Shown here: positions 9,909 to 17,665 of the stretch, one piece after another
Layout of the letters: every line of letters begins with the position of its first letter
Numbering within the stretch: the stretch's first letter is position 1
Source: Streptomyces sp. MMG1121
GTDB taxonomy: Bacteria; Actinomycetota; Actinomycetes; Streptomycetales; Streptomycetaceae
Assembly: GCF_001280015.1 (NCBI RefSeq)
Contig: NZ_LGDV01000236.1
Span: 1 to 27,260, forward strand
DNA length: 27,260 nt
Direction: 5' to 3'
Made by a program: the position numbers and the translations under genes
Notes under the pieces: model-generated
Seen by the model: the letters and a program-made list of their open reading frames with translations, nothing else
Told to the model about the DNA's origin: nothing
Databases searched by the model: none

Positions 9909-12158
9909 TCACACCACCCCCGACCCGCTCCGTGCCACCCGCCCGTACTGCTCCCGCACCTCCCGGTACCGCAGCAGCTCCGCCGCCACCGGATCGAGCA
10001 CCCGGGCCCGGCCGCAGCTCGCGGCCGCCTCGCGCAGGCGGCGTTCCGCGTCCAGGCCGTAGCGCCGGGCCGGGCCTTTCGCCGCCATCCGGCAGCCCCA
10101 CTCCACCAGCGGCCCGCCGACGATCCCGCACACCATCAGCAGCACCGGAGCCCACAGGTTGGGCTCCACGACACCGGCGATCTGGCCCACCAGCCACAGG
10201 CCGCCCACGACCTGCAACAGCGTCATCGCCGCCTGGGCCAGCACCGCCGCCGGCCACCAGCCCGGCCGTGGCGGACGCCCCGGCGGCAGGCCGGCCCGCT
10301 CGGCCAGTTCGTCCAGTGCCGCGGACAGCCCGTGGGACCCGCGGACGGCCGCCTCGCGCACCGCCTGCGCCCACGGCGTGGGCAGCCCGGCCGAGGCCCG
10401 GTCGGCCACCGTACGGACCGCCTGCTCCACGCGCTGGCGGGCCGTGGCCTCCTCGTCGGACTGGGCGGCGGCCTGCACGAGGTGGCGGCCCGTGCCGGCC
10501 TCGCTCCGGTGCTGGTACCAGCGCCACAGCCGCAGCCAGGGCGTGCCGCACGCGCGGTTGGCGTTGCGCAGCCAGGCGCGCTCGGCGGCCTCGCCCGCCG
10601 CGGTGGCGCCCACCGCGTCCGCAAGGCGCGCGGCGAACTCCTCGCGGGCCTGCTCGCTGAGGGCGGCCCGCCGCCCGGTGGCGTACATGGGCCGCAGTTC
10701 GGCCGCGGCGGCGTCCACGTCGGCCGCGACCCGGCGGGCCGCCGCGCCGCGCTCCGCCACGAACTGGGCAAGCGTCTCGCGCAGCTCGCCGACGCCGTCG
10801 CCGGTGAGCGCGGACAGGGCGAGCACGGTGGCGCCGGGCTCGCCGTACTCGCCGAGCGCGATGCCGTCCTCGTCCAGCAGCCGCCGCAGATCGTCCAGGA
10901 CCTGGTCGGCGGCCTCCCCGGGCAGCCGGTCGATCTGGTTGAGGACGACGAACGTGATCTCCGCGTGGCCGGCCATGGGCCGCAGATAGCGCTCGTGCAG
11001 CACGGCGTCGGCGTACTTCTCCGGGTCGACCACCCAGATCACCGCGTCGACCAGTTTCAGAATCCGGTCGACCTGCTTACGGTGCTCCACGGCGGCGGAG
11101 TCGTGGTCGGGCAGGTCGACGAGGACCAGCCCGCGCAGCTGTGCCTCGGCCTCCGGGCTCTGCAGCGGGCGGCGGCGCAGCCGGCCCGGGATGCCCAGCC
11201 GGTCGATGAGGCTCGCGGCGCCGTCGCTCCAGCTGCACGCGATCGGCGCGGCCGTGGTCGGACGCCGTACGCCGGTCTCCGAAATGGCGACTCCGGCAAG
11301 GGCGTTGAACAGCTGCGACTTGCCGCTGCCGGTCGCTCCCGCGATGGCGACGACGGTGTGCCGACCGGAGAGCTTGCGGCGGGCGGCCGCCTCGTCCAGG
11401 ACTCGGGCCGCCTCGGCGAGGGTGGCGCTGTCCAGCCGGGTGCGGGAGAGTCCGACCAGCTCGCGCAGCGCGTCCAGGCGGGAGCGCAGCGGGCCGTCGT
11501 ACGCCAGCGGGGCGGGGGTCCGGCTGCCCTGGCCGCGGCCGGCGGTCTCCAGGACGGAGGCGCGTTCGGCGGCGAGAGCGGCGGCGCTGGCCTCCGTGAC
11601 CCGTCGCGCGATGAGCCCGTCGTCCCACGCCTCGCCCGACTCGCCCGACTCCGCCGCCTCGCCCGACTGCGCCGACCCGGGGACGGCGTCCGCGGCGGGC
11701 CCACGGGGGGCCGGGGGAGTACGGGGGTGCGGGGGCGGCGGCGGAGGCGGGAGCTGGATCTGTTGCCGGAGCGGCGGGGTGCTGTCCGCTTCCGGGCTCT
11801 TCTCCAGGCTCGGGCGCTGCGGCCGGGCCGGCTCGACGTCCTTGGCGTCCTCCTCGTCGCCCTCGTACGCGTCGTGTTCGTACGTGTCGTCTCCGCGCGC
11901 GTGCTGTTCGTAGGCGTGCTGTTCGTAGGCGCGCTGTGCGAAGGCGTGCGCCTTGTACGCGTCGTTCTCGTCCGGTACGCGCGCGTACGGCTCGCTCGCC
12001 GCGTCCTCGGCCTCGGTGCCGGGGTCGTACGTGCCGGTGCCGCCGTCCGTCGCACCCTCACCGTGCTCCACGCGGCCGTTACTGTCGTGGTCCATAAGCC
12101 CCCTGCGCCCCATGTGGTCGATGTGATCCGTGTGGTCCTGGTCAGTGACGGCGGTCAC
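9909..12158 (-). CDS. dynB: Dynamin-like GTPase DynB, membrane-bound
   Basis: A 749-residue protein. In Streptomyces, DynA and DynB form a complex at sporulation septa that stabilises FtsZ rings. Roughly the first 200 residues are acidic and disordered, with an imperfect AYEQHAYEQHA repeat and a poly-Pro segment. The GTPase domain has G1 GATGSGKS (about residue 274), G3 DLPDHDS, G4 NQID and a G5-like SAL. A C-terminal pair of hydrophobic segments (about AVLAQAAMTLLQVVGGLWLV and APVLLMVCGIVGG) should anchor it in the membrane. Its GTG start lies 3 bases after the dynA stop and about 9 bases after GAAGGAG, so the two genes are co-transcribed and probably co-translated. The name is by architecture and gene context. 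Confidence 0.85.
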   Translation of the reverse strand: MTAVTDQDHTDHIDHMGRRGLMDHDSNGRVEHGEGATDGGTGTYDPGTEAEDAASEPYARVPDENDAYKAHAFAQRAYEQHAYEQHARGDDTYEHDAYEGDEEDAKDVEPARPQRPSLEKSPEADSTPPLRQQIQLPPPPPPPHPRTPPAPRGPAADAVPGSAQSGEAAESGESGEAWDDGLIARRVTEASAAALAAERASVLETAGRGQGSRTPAPLAYDGPLRSRLDALRELVGLSRTRLDSATLAEAARVLDEAAARRKLSGRHTVVAIAGATGSGKSQLFNALAGVAISETGVRRPTTAAPIACSWSDGAASLIDRLGIPGRLRRRPLQSPEAEAQLRGLVLVDLPDHDSAAVEHRKQVDRILKLVDAVIWVVDPEKYADAVLHERYLRPMAGHAEITFVVLNQIDRLPGEAADQVLDDLRRLLDEDGIALGEYGEPGATVLALSALTGDGVGELRETLAQFVAERGAAARRVAADVDAAAAELRPMYATGRRAALSEQAREEFAARLADAVGATAAGEAAERAWLRNANRACGTPWLRLWRWYQHRSEAGTGRHLVQAAAQSDEEATARQRVEQAVRTVADRASAGLPTPWAQAVREAAVRGSHGLSAALDELAERAGLPPGRPPRPGWWPAAVLAQAAMTLLQVVGGLWLVGQIAGVVEPNLWAPVLLMVCGIVGGPLVEWGCRMAAKGPARRYGLDAERRLREAAASCGRARVLDPVAAELLRYREVREQYGRVARSGSGVV

Positions 12159-12161
12159 CGG

Positions 12162-13778
12162 TCACCTCTCCTTCTGCAGTACGGACAGCGCCGCGATGAG
12201 TCCTGCCTGGGGCTCGGGTTGCACGTCCAGGGCGTCGAGCGGGGCGAGGCGTCGCTCGCGTTCGGCGTGCAGGACGCGGTCCACGTGGTCGCCCAGCAGC
12301 CGCCCGGCCCGGTCGCGCAGCCGCAGCGCGCCGTGGGCGCCGAGCCACTCGGCGAGCCGCTCGCCCGCGGTGCGCGCCCGGCGTCCGCCGAGCAGCGCGG
12401 TGGCGACCAGGGCGGCGACGACCTCCGGGTCGGGGGCGGCGGCGAGGGCCGGCTCGCGCACCTCGTCCTCGGCGTACTCCTCCAGCTCGCGCCGCCAGCG
12501 CCGTACGGCGAGGCCGATGCGGTGCTCGGCGCTCTCCACGGAGCAGTCGCCGGCGGCGAGGGCCGGGTCGGCGCCGGCGGGCTCGCGCCGCCAGGCCTCG
12601 TTGACGCGCTCGTCGGCGGCGGTGACGGAGCACAGCAGCAGCGCGGCCAGGCTCTCCACGAGCGCGTCGAGGAGTTCCCCGGCGGTGCAGTCCAGCGGGA
12701 AGGCCCGCCAGCGCTTGAGGGCGTCCCCGGCGAGTACGGCGCCGGACTGGAGCCGGCTGCGCACGCGCGCCTGCTCGATGTCGTAGGCGCTCTCCACGGC
12801 GGTGGTCAGCCGGAGGGCGGCGGCGTACTGGGCGGCCGCCGCGCCGGCCAGCTCGGGCATGCGGGACTTGAGCGAGTCGAGGAGGCCGTATGCGGTACGG
12901 GCCATGACGTGCTGCCGGGCGGTGGCGTCCTGGGAGTGGAGGACGAGCCAGTTCTTCAGAGGCGCGACGGCGGTGCCGGGCAGCAGACCGGCGCCCCAGG
13001 CGGACTCGGGCAGCTCGGGCACGGTGAAGCGGGGTACGTCGCCGAGCCCGGCCTTGGCGAGCAGGGCGCCGTACTGCCGGGAAACCTCCGAGACGACCTG
13101 GTGGGGCACCCGGTCCAGGACGGTCACGAGTGTGGCGCCGTACTCCTTGGCGGTGCGCAGCAGATGCCAGGGGACGGCGTCGGCGTAGCGGGCGGCCGTG
13201 GTGACCATGATCCAGATGTCGGCCGCGCACATCAGCTCGGCGGCCAGGACCCGGTTGTCGGCGACGAGGGAGTCGACGTCGGGGGCGTCGAGGAGGGCGA
13301 GTCCGCGCGGGAGGGTCTCGGCGGTCTCGACGCGCAGCACGCGCGCGGGACTCTTCGGACTCTCGCCGGCGAGCGGGAACTCGTCGGCGGGGTCCTGCTG
13401 GGACGACCACACGCGCGTGAGGTCGGGCAGCACGCGCACCCCGCTGAACCAGTGATGGTCCTCCGGATGACAGACGAGGACCGGTGTCCGGGTCGTCGGC
13501 CGCAGCACGCCCGCCTCGCTCACCCGGCGGCCGACGAGCGAGTTGACCAGCGTCGACTTGCCCGCACCGGTGGAGCCGCCGACGACGGCCAGCAGCGGCG
13601 CCTCGGGTTCCCGCAGGCGGGGTACCAGATAGTCGTCGAGCTGTGCGAGGAGTTCGTCGCGGTTGGCACGCGCGCGTGGGGCACCGGCCAGGGGCAGCGG
13701 AAAGCGTGCGGCGGCGACACGGTCGCGCAGAGCGGAAAGTGTGTCGAGCAGCTGAGGCCGTACGTCCAAGGTCACCAC
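12162..13778 (-). CDS. dynA: Dynamin-like GTPase DynA
   Basis: A protein of about 538 residues, first gene of the dynAB operon. G1 is [10 protein letters not shown] (about residues 66-75), G3 reads LLDAPDVDS and G4 is in TVLDR. The rest is mainly helical and charged, and I see no clear transmembrane segment, unlike its partner. It would assemble with DynB at the sporulation septum. The start is a choice: two adjacent GTG codons (13778 and 13775) give (V)[13 protein letters not shown], while an upstream ATG gives an extra 13 residues but has no ribosome-binding site. None of the candidates has a strong Shine-Dalgarno sequence. Confidence 0.85.
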   Translation of the reverse strand: MVTLDVRPQLLDTLSALRDRVAAARFPLPLAGAPRARANRDELLAQLDDYLVPRLREPEAPLLAVVGGSTGAGKSTLVNSLVGRRVSEAGVLRPTTRTPVLVCHPEDHHWFSGVRVLPDLTRVWSSQQDPADEFPLAGESPKSPARVLRVETAETLPRGLALLDAPDVDSLVADNRVLAAELMCAADIWIMVTTAARYADAVPWHLLRTAKEYGATLVTVLDRVPHQVVSEVSRQYGALLAKAGLGDVPRFTVPELPESAWGAGLLPGTAVAPLKNWLVLHSQDATARQHVMARTAYGLLDSLKSRMPELAGAAAAQYAAALRLTTAVESAYDIEQARVRSRLQSGAVLAGDALKRWRAFPLDCTAGELLDALVESLAALLLCSVTAADERVNEAWRREPAGADPALAAGDCSVESAEHRIGLAVRRWRRELEEYAEDEVREPALAAAPDPEVVAALVATALLGGRRARTAGERLAEWLGAHGALRLRDRAGRLLGDHVDRVLHAERERRLAPLDALDVQPEPQAGLIAALSVLQKER

Positions 13779-13900
13779 ATGCGAAGAATGCCCAATTTTA
13801 GGGGAATTCTGAAGCATATAGACATGTCTGCGCGCCGACGGAACAGAACAGACACAAGGGACGACTGGGACGGAGGCACAGTCCAGGCATAACGAGTGCA
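13779..13900 (-). promoter_or_regulatory. AT-rich dynAB upstream region
   Basis: This is markedly more AT-rich than its surroundings around 13793-13830. It holds a perfect palindrome AGACATGTCT (13820-13829) next to TATATG. A GACAC at 13851-13855 matches the short WhiA recognition core but is common by chance. A promoter for dynA is likely here, but I cannot fix its hexamers. Confidence 0.4.
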
Positions 13901-14051
13901 CAACACCCGGTGCGTCGGACGCCAAAAGCGATGCACGATTCGTACCTGCCTGCGATTATCAGGACCGCTTCACCGAACCTCCACATCGAGCCACGGAGGC
14001 GAAGCGACCGGGTCGAGGAACAGGGAGCTTTATCCTTGGACCCGCCACCAG

Positions 14052-14124
14052 GCCCCCGTAGCTCAGTGGATAGAGCAGGCGCCTTCTAAGCGCTTGGCCG
14101 CAGGTTCGAGTCCTGCCGGGGGCG
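14052..14124 (+). tRNA. tRNA-Arg (anticodon TCT)
   Basis: A complete 73-base cloverleaf. Acceptor arms are GCCCCCG (14052-14058) and CGGGGGC (14117-14123) with discriminator G14124. The D-stem is GCTC/GAGC. The anticodon stem GGCGC/GCGCT (one G-U pair) encloses the loop CTTCTAA with anticodon TCT, which reads AGA. The T-stem is GCAGG/CCTGC around TTCGAGT. CCA is not encoded. AGA is a rare codon at this GC content. A TATCCT at 14031-14036 could be its -10 element. Confidence 0.95.
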
Positions 14125-14133
14125 CCCACCCTC

Positions 14134-14158
14134 AGCCCTCCCATCGGGAGGGCTTTTT
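14134..14158 (+). terminator. Intrinsic terminator of tRNA-Arg
   Basis: AGCCCTCCC (14134-14142) pairs with GGGAGGGCT (14146-14154) around a 3-base loop, directly followed by a run of T to 14158. A textbook rho-independent terminator 10 bases past the tRNA. Confidence 0.92.
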
Positions 14159-14303
14159 GCTGGTCAGGGCGGGTGGGGCTCGACGCAGGTGAGCTACGGA
14201 CGCCCTCTTGGCGGTCAAGGTCCGACTCCGGGGCCGTCCGGCTGTGACCGGGTTTTCGCGGGTGGCCCTGTCGCATACGTGTCGCGGTTCCGGGCCTGAG
14301 GGA

Positions 14304-14970
14304 TCAGCCTGCGGACGGCTGCTCGGGGAGATCACCCGCAGCTTCAAGCCGCCCGCCGCAGTCCCCCACCCGGGCGGGCGGGATGCCCTCTTCGAGCCGC
14401 TTCGTCAGGCGCGTTTTCCGGTTGTCGTAGACGCGGCGCCCGGTGGGCGAGTCGTGGACGTGCGGCGGCAGTACGGCCTTACGCGCGCCGCGCCGCGCCC
14501 GACGGATGACGGAGCCGGCGAGGACGGCCCCGAACTCGCCCTGGAACAGCCAGATCACCCGGCTGGAGCTGTTCGTCCTCGATGTGCCGGCGCAGGATGC
14601 GCGTCAGGGCGGGATGCCCCGGCACGGTGCGTGTCTCGCCCTGCACACGGCCGTTCGGGTGGCATGGTCCGCGGATCACCCGCCGTGTCGGTCCAGTCCG
14701 CTGCTTCCCGGCCTCCGGGGTCGCCGTGTGGATCAGCGGCTCGCACCACTGTGCGGCGGCGTCGGGCCGGGGGAAGCGACAGGTGCTCCACTCACATGGC
14801 TACGGCTTCCTCGGGCCGTGGGCGGTGGGTTGGCCCGCAGAATGCGCCGACGGACCGCGTACTTCACGGCGACGCCGAGGATCTGACGGTCGCGCTTGCG
14901 GGACCAGGGCGCCACTCGCTTGCCGTCGAGGCGGGCGTCGACGGCGCGCAGGACCTCGTCGGCCTTCTCC
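14304..14970 (-). pseudogene. Tyrosine integrase relic beside tRNA-Arg
   Basis: Three minus-strand stretches in different frames together resemble an actinobacterial tyrosine recombinase. (a) 14820-14970: KRVAPWSRKRDRQILG and VKYAVRRRILRANP, the end of the core-binding domain. (b) About 14540-14750: TPEAGKQ, then QGETRTVPGHPALTRILRRH. (c) 14304-14558: VLAGSVIRRARRGARK, then SPTGRRVYDNRKTRLTK and EEGIPPARV. Frames change at least twice, with WTDT surviving in a third frame. The box that normally reads YDLRHT is YDNRKT. The terminal His/Trp and catalytic Tyr segment is missing. Integrases commonly recombine at tRNA 3' ends, so this probably marks an old integration at the adjacent tRNA-Arg. It cannot be active as read. 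Confidence 0.75.
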
Positions 14971-15200
14971 GGTCCTCCCGGGTTCCACGCCCGAGGCGGC
15001 GCATACAGAACCTGGCCGCAGGTCAGCGATGCTCCCGCTCCCGTAGCGCCCACGCTTTGCGGACCGAGGTCCGAAAAAGCTGCCGTCTGACACGGGTCGA
15101 AAACTCGAAACACCAGGTCAGCGGCGTGACGTGAGCGTTCGCATCCGGATCTGTGCCGACGGCCACAGCGAGCGGCATGCGCGTAGGCTCATACTGAGCC

Positions 15201-15422
15201 ATGACAAAATCTGCGGCACCGAAGCGTCATCTCCCCACCAGCCCCTTCAAAGCCCCGGTCACACCGGCTCCCAAGCACTTCGCCATGGGCGACCAGGTCA
15301 CACATGACATGTACGGCCTCGGCCGGGTGGTCGGCGTCGAGGACGGAAACGCGGTGCTCGTGGATTTCGGCTCCACGCAAATGCGGATCTTGAGTCCGTA
15401 CGCCAAGATGACCAAGCTGTAG
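15201..15422 (+). CDS. Small stand-alone Tudor-like protein (PcrA/UvrD C-terminal type)
   Basis: A protein of 73 residues. After a basic, Pro-rich N-terminal tail of about 27 residues, the rest reads FAMGDQVTHDMYGLGRVVGV, then LVDFGSTQMRIL and YAKMTKL. This follows the pattern of the Tudor-like domain at the C-terminus of UvrD/PcrA helicases (GDxVxHxxFGxGxVxx...VDFxxxGxKxL...YAxLxKL). There it binds RNA polymerase. CarD-type RNA polymerase interaction domains share a similar fold. No helicase is attached here. The ATG is only about 12 bases after a TAGGCT (15184-15189) that could be a -10 element, so the message may be leaderless or nearly so. The role is unknown; an RNA polymerase or nucleic-acid adaptor is my inference. 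Confidence 0.75.
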   Translation: MTKSAAPKRHLPTSPFKAPVTPAPKHFAMGDQVTHDMYGLGRVVGVEDGNAVLVDFGSTQMRILSPYAKMTKL

Positions 15423-15488
15423 GACCGCTGTGCCCGGTCACGGCACCCCAGGGTCCTTCAGGGACCCGTAACGAAAGGCAGACCTCTC

Positions 15489-15671
15489 ATCGACCCGACG
15501 TCGCTGTTCTCCGCCCTGGAAGGGCAACCCCGCCGTTCCACCGCGGTATCGCCGCCTCCGACGACCAGCCCCTTCCAGGCCCCGGACTTCGGAGAAGACG
15601 AGATCTTCTGGTCCGAGGACGCGCAGGAGCCCGCCCCGAGCACGCGTACGGCGCGGCCCAAGGCCGCCTAG
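15489..15671 (+). CDS. Small acidic reading frame without a canonical start
   Basis: From about 15489 to a TAG at 15669-15671 one frame shows strong coding character: about 86 percent of third positions are G or C, and the translation is protein-like (IDPTSLFSALEGQ, SPFQAPDFGEDEIFW). No ATG, GTG, TTG or CTG sits between the in-frame stop at 15420-15422 and the coding-like region apart from CTC-ATC. AAAGG at 15474-15478 is spaced like a ribosome-binding site for the ATC at 15489. It could be a gene with a rare start, one that lost its start, or a sequence error. It follows the Tudor-like gene by about 70 bases and shares an SPF(K/Q)AP peptide with it. Confidence 0.4.
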   Translation: MDPTSLFSALEGQPRRSTAVSPPPTTSPFQAPDFGEDEIFWSEDAQEPAPSTRTARPKAA

Positions 15672-16160
15672 CGGCAGGTTCGACCACTACCCGCGGGCTG
15701 TCTGCGGTGCTGCGGTGAGGAGTACGACCGTCTCGGTTTCCTTCTCGTCCAGCCCCGTCCACCGAGGCGCAGTTCGCGGGCCCGACGGGGCCATGCCCCG
15801 ACCGTTTGCCCAGGTCAACGCCCGAGCCACCCTCAAATGACCGCAGCTTCCCAAGCTGAGGACTCCAGCACCCTTGTCACGGACCGGCCGTCGTGTCCTG
15901 CTCTGGCCGACGGCATCGAGCGGCGTGGCTGAGGTCTGCGGGGGTGGAGCGAGACATCCGCGCGCCTGATCGGTCGGCGCACCCGGCAGAGGTGCGACAC
16001 CCCTCCCGCCGGGCGCCCCCGCGCGCGCCCGGCAAGGCCCCGCCCCGTACCGGCCGCACGAGCTCCGTGCCTGCCGACGGTTCCACCAGGACTCCCCCGG
16101 GAACCGTCCCCGGCCCCGTGTCATCTCCCCGCCTGGACGGGCCGCGCCGCTCCCGTGTGC
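15672..16160. other. Intergenic stretch with no supported gene
   Basis: Several frames are long and open on both strands, but none has a start with ribosome-binding site, a known motif or consistent codon bias. The T-loop-like GCAGGTTCGA at 15674-15683 matches 10 bases of the upstream tRNA. Confidence 0.45.
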
Positions 16161-16172
16161 ACTGTATACAGT
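16161..16172. promoter_or_regulatory. 12-bp palindromic operator candidate
   Basis: ACTGTATACAGT is a perfect palindrome 25 bases before the dehydrogenase start. The inner TATACA/TGTATAC could also serve as the -10 element, so a bound repressor would block the promoter. TGTATACA-type dyads are common operators of GntR-family regulators. No regulator gene lies in the window beside it. Confidence 0.6.
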
Positions 16173-16197
16173 CGCCGACGGGGAGAGGAGAGTCGAC

Positions 16198-17157
16198 GTG
16201 CGACTTCGCTGTGCTGTGCTGGACGACTTCCAGGGTGTGGCCACCACGCTGGCCGACTGGTCGGTGATCGAGGACGAGGTCGAGGTGGTCGCGCTGCGCG
16301 AGCACCTCGCCGTCGAGGACGACCTCGCCGCGGTCCTCGCCGACTACGACATCGTCGTCACCCTGCGCGAACGTGTCCCGTTTCCGGGGTCGTTGATCTC
16401 CCGGCTGCCCCGGCTGAAACTGCTCGTCGCCTCCGGGATGCGCAACAGCGTCATCGACTACGCCGCCGCCGAGAAGCACGGCGTCACCGTGTGCGGCACG
16501 CAGAGTTCGGGCATCCCGCCGGCCGAGCTGACCTGGGCGCTGCTGCTCGGGCTGGCGCGCGGGATCGTCGAGGAGAGCACCGCGCTGCGCACGGGCGGTC
16601 CCTGGCAGTCGACCGTCGGCGCCGATCTGCACGGCGCCCGGCTCGGGGTGCTCGGGCTCGGCCGGATCGGCGGCCATGTGGCCGGCGTCGGACTCGCCTT
16701 CGGTATGCGGGTCGGCGCGTGGAGCCCGCGTCTGACCAAGGAGCGCGCCGCCGAGCAGGGTGTTGAACTGTTCGCGTCCAAGGAGGAGTTGCTCGCCGAC
16801 AGCGACTTCGTCACCGTGCTGGTGCCCGGCGGCGACAGCACCCGTGGCCTCATCGGCGCCGCCGAGCTGGCCCTGATGAAGCCGACCGCCTACCTGATCA
16901 ACACCTCGCGGGCGTCGGTCGTCGACCAGGACGCGCTGCTGGCCGCGCTGCACGAGGGCCGGATCGCGGGCGCGGGCGTCGACGTCTTCGACGTCGAGCC
17001 GCTGCCCGCCGACCACCCCATGCGCACCGCGCCCCGGCTCCTCGCCACGCCCCACCTCGGCTATGTCTCGCGGTCCAACTACACGACCTACTACGGCCAG
17101 GCGGTGGAGAACGTCCAGGCCTATCTGGCGGGCTCGCCGGTACGCCGGCTGCCGTGA
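16198..17157 (+). CDS. D-2-hydroxyacid dehydrogenase family protein
   Basis: A 319-residue NAD(P)-dependent oxidoreductase of the D-isomer 2-hydroxyacid dehydrogenase family, which interconverts 2-keto acids and D-2-hydroxyacids. The Rossmann motif GLGRIGG lies at about residues 153-159. The conserved strand before the substrate Arg reads INTSRASVVD (the usual form is NTSRG), the Glu region reads DVFDVEPLP, and the catalytic His is in TPHLGY. The N-terminal catalytic half (VASGMRNSVIDY, then GIPPAELTW) is typical of the phosphoglycerate dehydrogenase-like branch but too short for SerA, as it has no ACT domain. The GTG start follows GGGGAGAGGAG by about 6 bases. The physiological substrate is unknown. 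Confidence 0.85.
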   Translation: MRLRCAVLDDFQGVATTLADWSVIEDEVEVVALREHLAVEDDLAAVLADYDIVVTLRERVPFPGSLISRLPRLKLLVASGMRNSVIDYAAAEKHGVTVCGTQSSGIPPAELTWALLLGLARGIVEESTALRTGGPWQSTVGADLHGARLGVLGLGRIGGHVAGVGLAFGMRVGAWSPRLTKERAAEQGVELFASKEELLADSDFVTVLVPGGDSTRGLIGAAELALMKPTAYLINTSRASVVDQDALLAALHEGRIAGAGVDVFDVEPLPADHPMRTAPRLLATPHLGYVSRSNYTTYYGQAVENVQAYLAGSPVRRLP

Positions 17158-17178
17158 GAGACGTGCTGCCGTTAAGAG

Positions 17179-17199
17179 GGTGATCTCCGCGCGATCACC
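17179..17199. promoter_or_regulatory. Dyad between dehydrogenase and chaplin promoter
   Basis: GGTGATC (17179-17185) and GATCACC (17193-17199) form a perfect 7-bp dyad around 7 bases. It lies 21 bases after the dehydrogenase stop and touches the -35 of the chaplin promoter. It may be a terminator without a T-run or an operator. Confidence 0.4.
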
Positions 17200-17226
17200 G
17201 TGACCACCCTCGCGCGGCGCCGTTGA
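17199..17226 (+). promoter_or_regulatory. BldN-type (ECF sigma) promoter of the chaplin gene
   Basis: CGTGAC (17199-17204), a 16-base spacer, then CGTTGA (17221-17226). The published BldN consensus, as I recall it, is CGTAAC-16-CGTTGA, so this differs at one base and has exact spacing. Chaplin and rodlin genes are known BldN targets. Transcription should start near 17233, giving a leader of about 56 bases. Confidence 0.75.
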
Positions 17227-17235
17227 AGGGGGAGT

Positions 17236-17254
17236 GCGGCAGCAAGTCTGCCGC
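17236..17254 (+). promoter_or_regulatory. Leader hairpin of the chaplin mRNA
   Basis: GCGGCAG (17236-17242) and CTGCCGC (17248-17254) form a perfect 7-bp stem with a 5-base loop. It would sit almost at the 5' end of the message, upstream of the AAGGAG ribosome-binding site, and so could stabilise the mRNA or affect translation. Confidence 0.45.
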
Positions 17255-17288
17255 CGCGCTCTTTCCCAGCAACAATAAGGAGAACGTG

Positions 17289-17564
17289 ATGTCTCGCATC
17301 GCGAAGGCAGCCGTTGTCGCTCTCGGCGCCGGTGCCGTGGTGGTGGGCGGGGCCGGCCTGGCCCTGGCCGACGCGGGCGCCGAGGGTGCGGCCGTCGACT
17401 CGCCGGGTGTCGTGTCCGGCAACGCGGTCCAGGTCCCGCTCCACGTCCCGGTCAACGTGTGCGGGAACACCGTGGACGTGATCGGCCTGCTGAACCCGGC
17501 CTTCGGCAACACCTGCGTCAACAAGGGGGAGCCGGACAAGGGCGGCAGCAGCTACGGCAACTGA
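17289..17564 (+). CDS. chpG: Short chaplin, probably ChpG
   Basis: A 91-residue precursor of a surface-active amyloid that coats aerial hyphae. It has a signal peptide (cleavage likely after Ala27), then one chaplin domain: SPGVVSGNAVQVPLHVPVN, Cys58, NTVDVIGLLNPAFGNT and Cys76. The two cysteines form the conserved disulfide. A Gly/Ser-rich tail of about 12 residues follows. It has no sortase signal, so it belongs to the short chaplins (D-H). The ATG at 17289 has AAGGAG 6 bases upstream. The name chpG rests on its position next to melC2, as I recall for S. coelicolor, and not on diagnostic residues. Membership of the chaplin family is firm. Confidence 0.88.
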   Translation: MSRIAKAAVVALGAGAVVVGGAGLALADAGAEGAAVDSPGVVSGNAVQVPLHVPVNVCGNTVDVIGLLNPAFGNTCVNKGEPDKGGSSYGN

Positions 17565-17596
17565 TCCGTCGGCGGACTCGCACATCCGCCGACGGA
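17565..17596 (+). terminator. Chaplin gene terminator
   Basis: A perfect 11-bp stem, 17565-17575 with 17586-17596 (TCCGTCGGCGG and its complement), with a 10-base loop, starting directly after the stop codon. There is no T-run. Confidence 0.7.
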
Positions 17597-17604
17597 CACG
17601 GCAG

Positions 17605-17631
17605 AGCCCCGGCACTCCGAGCGCCGGTGCT
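17605..17631 (-). terminator. Likely melC2 terminator
   Basis: AGCCCCGGC (17605-17613) pairs with GCCGGTGCT (17623-17631) with one internal mismatch. It lies about 35 bases beyond the melC2 stop in the direction of transcription. Confidence 0.45.
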
Positions 17632-17665
17632 CTCCTCGGCCCGGACAGCGGCAGGACGGACGCGC

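Noticed and set aside
10332..13892. 1186-residue plus-strand open frame
   Set aside because: Antisense to dynA and dynB, whose GTPase motifs and coupled starts are clear. No domain in the translation.
15674..15683. GCAGGTTCGA matching the tRNA-Arg T-arm, as a possible attR
   Set aside because: Only 10 bases match, in the generic T-loop motif, and the match does not continue to the tRNA 3' end. Conserved-looking genes also lie between the two copies.
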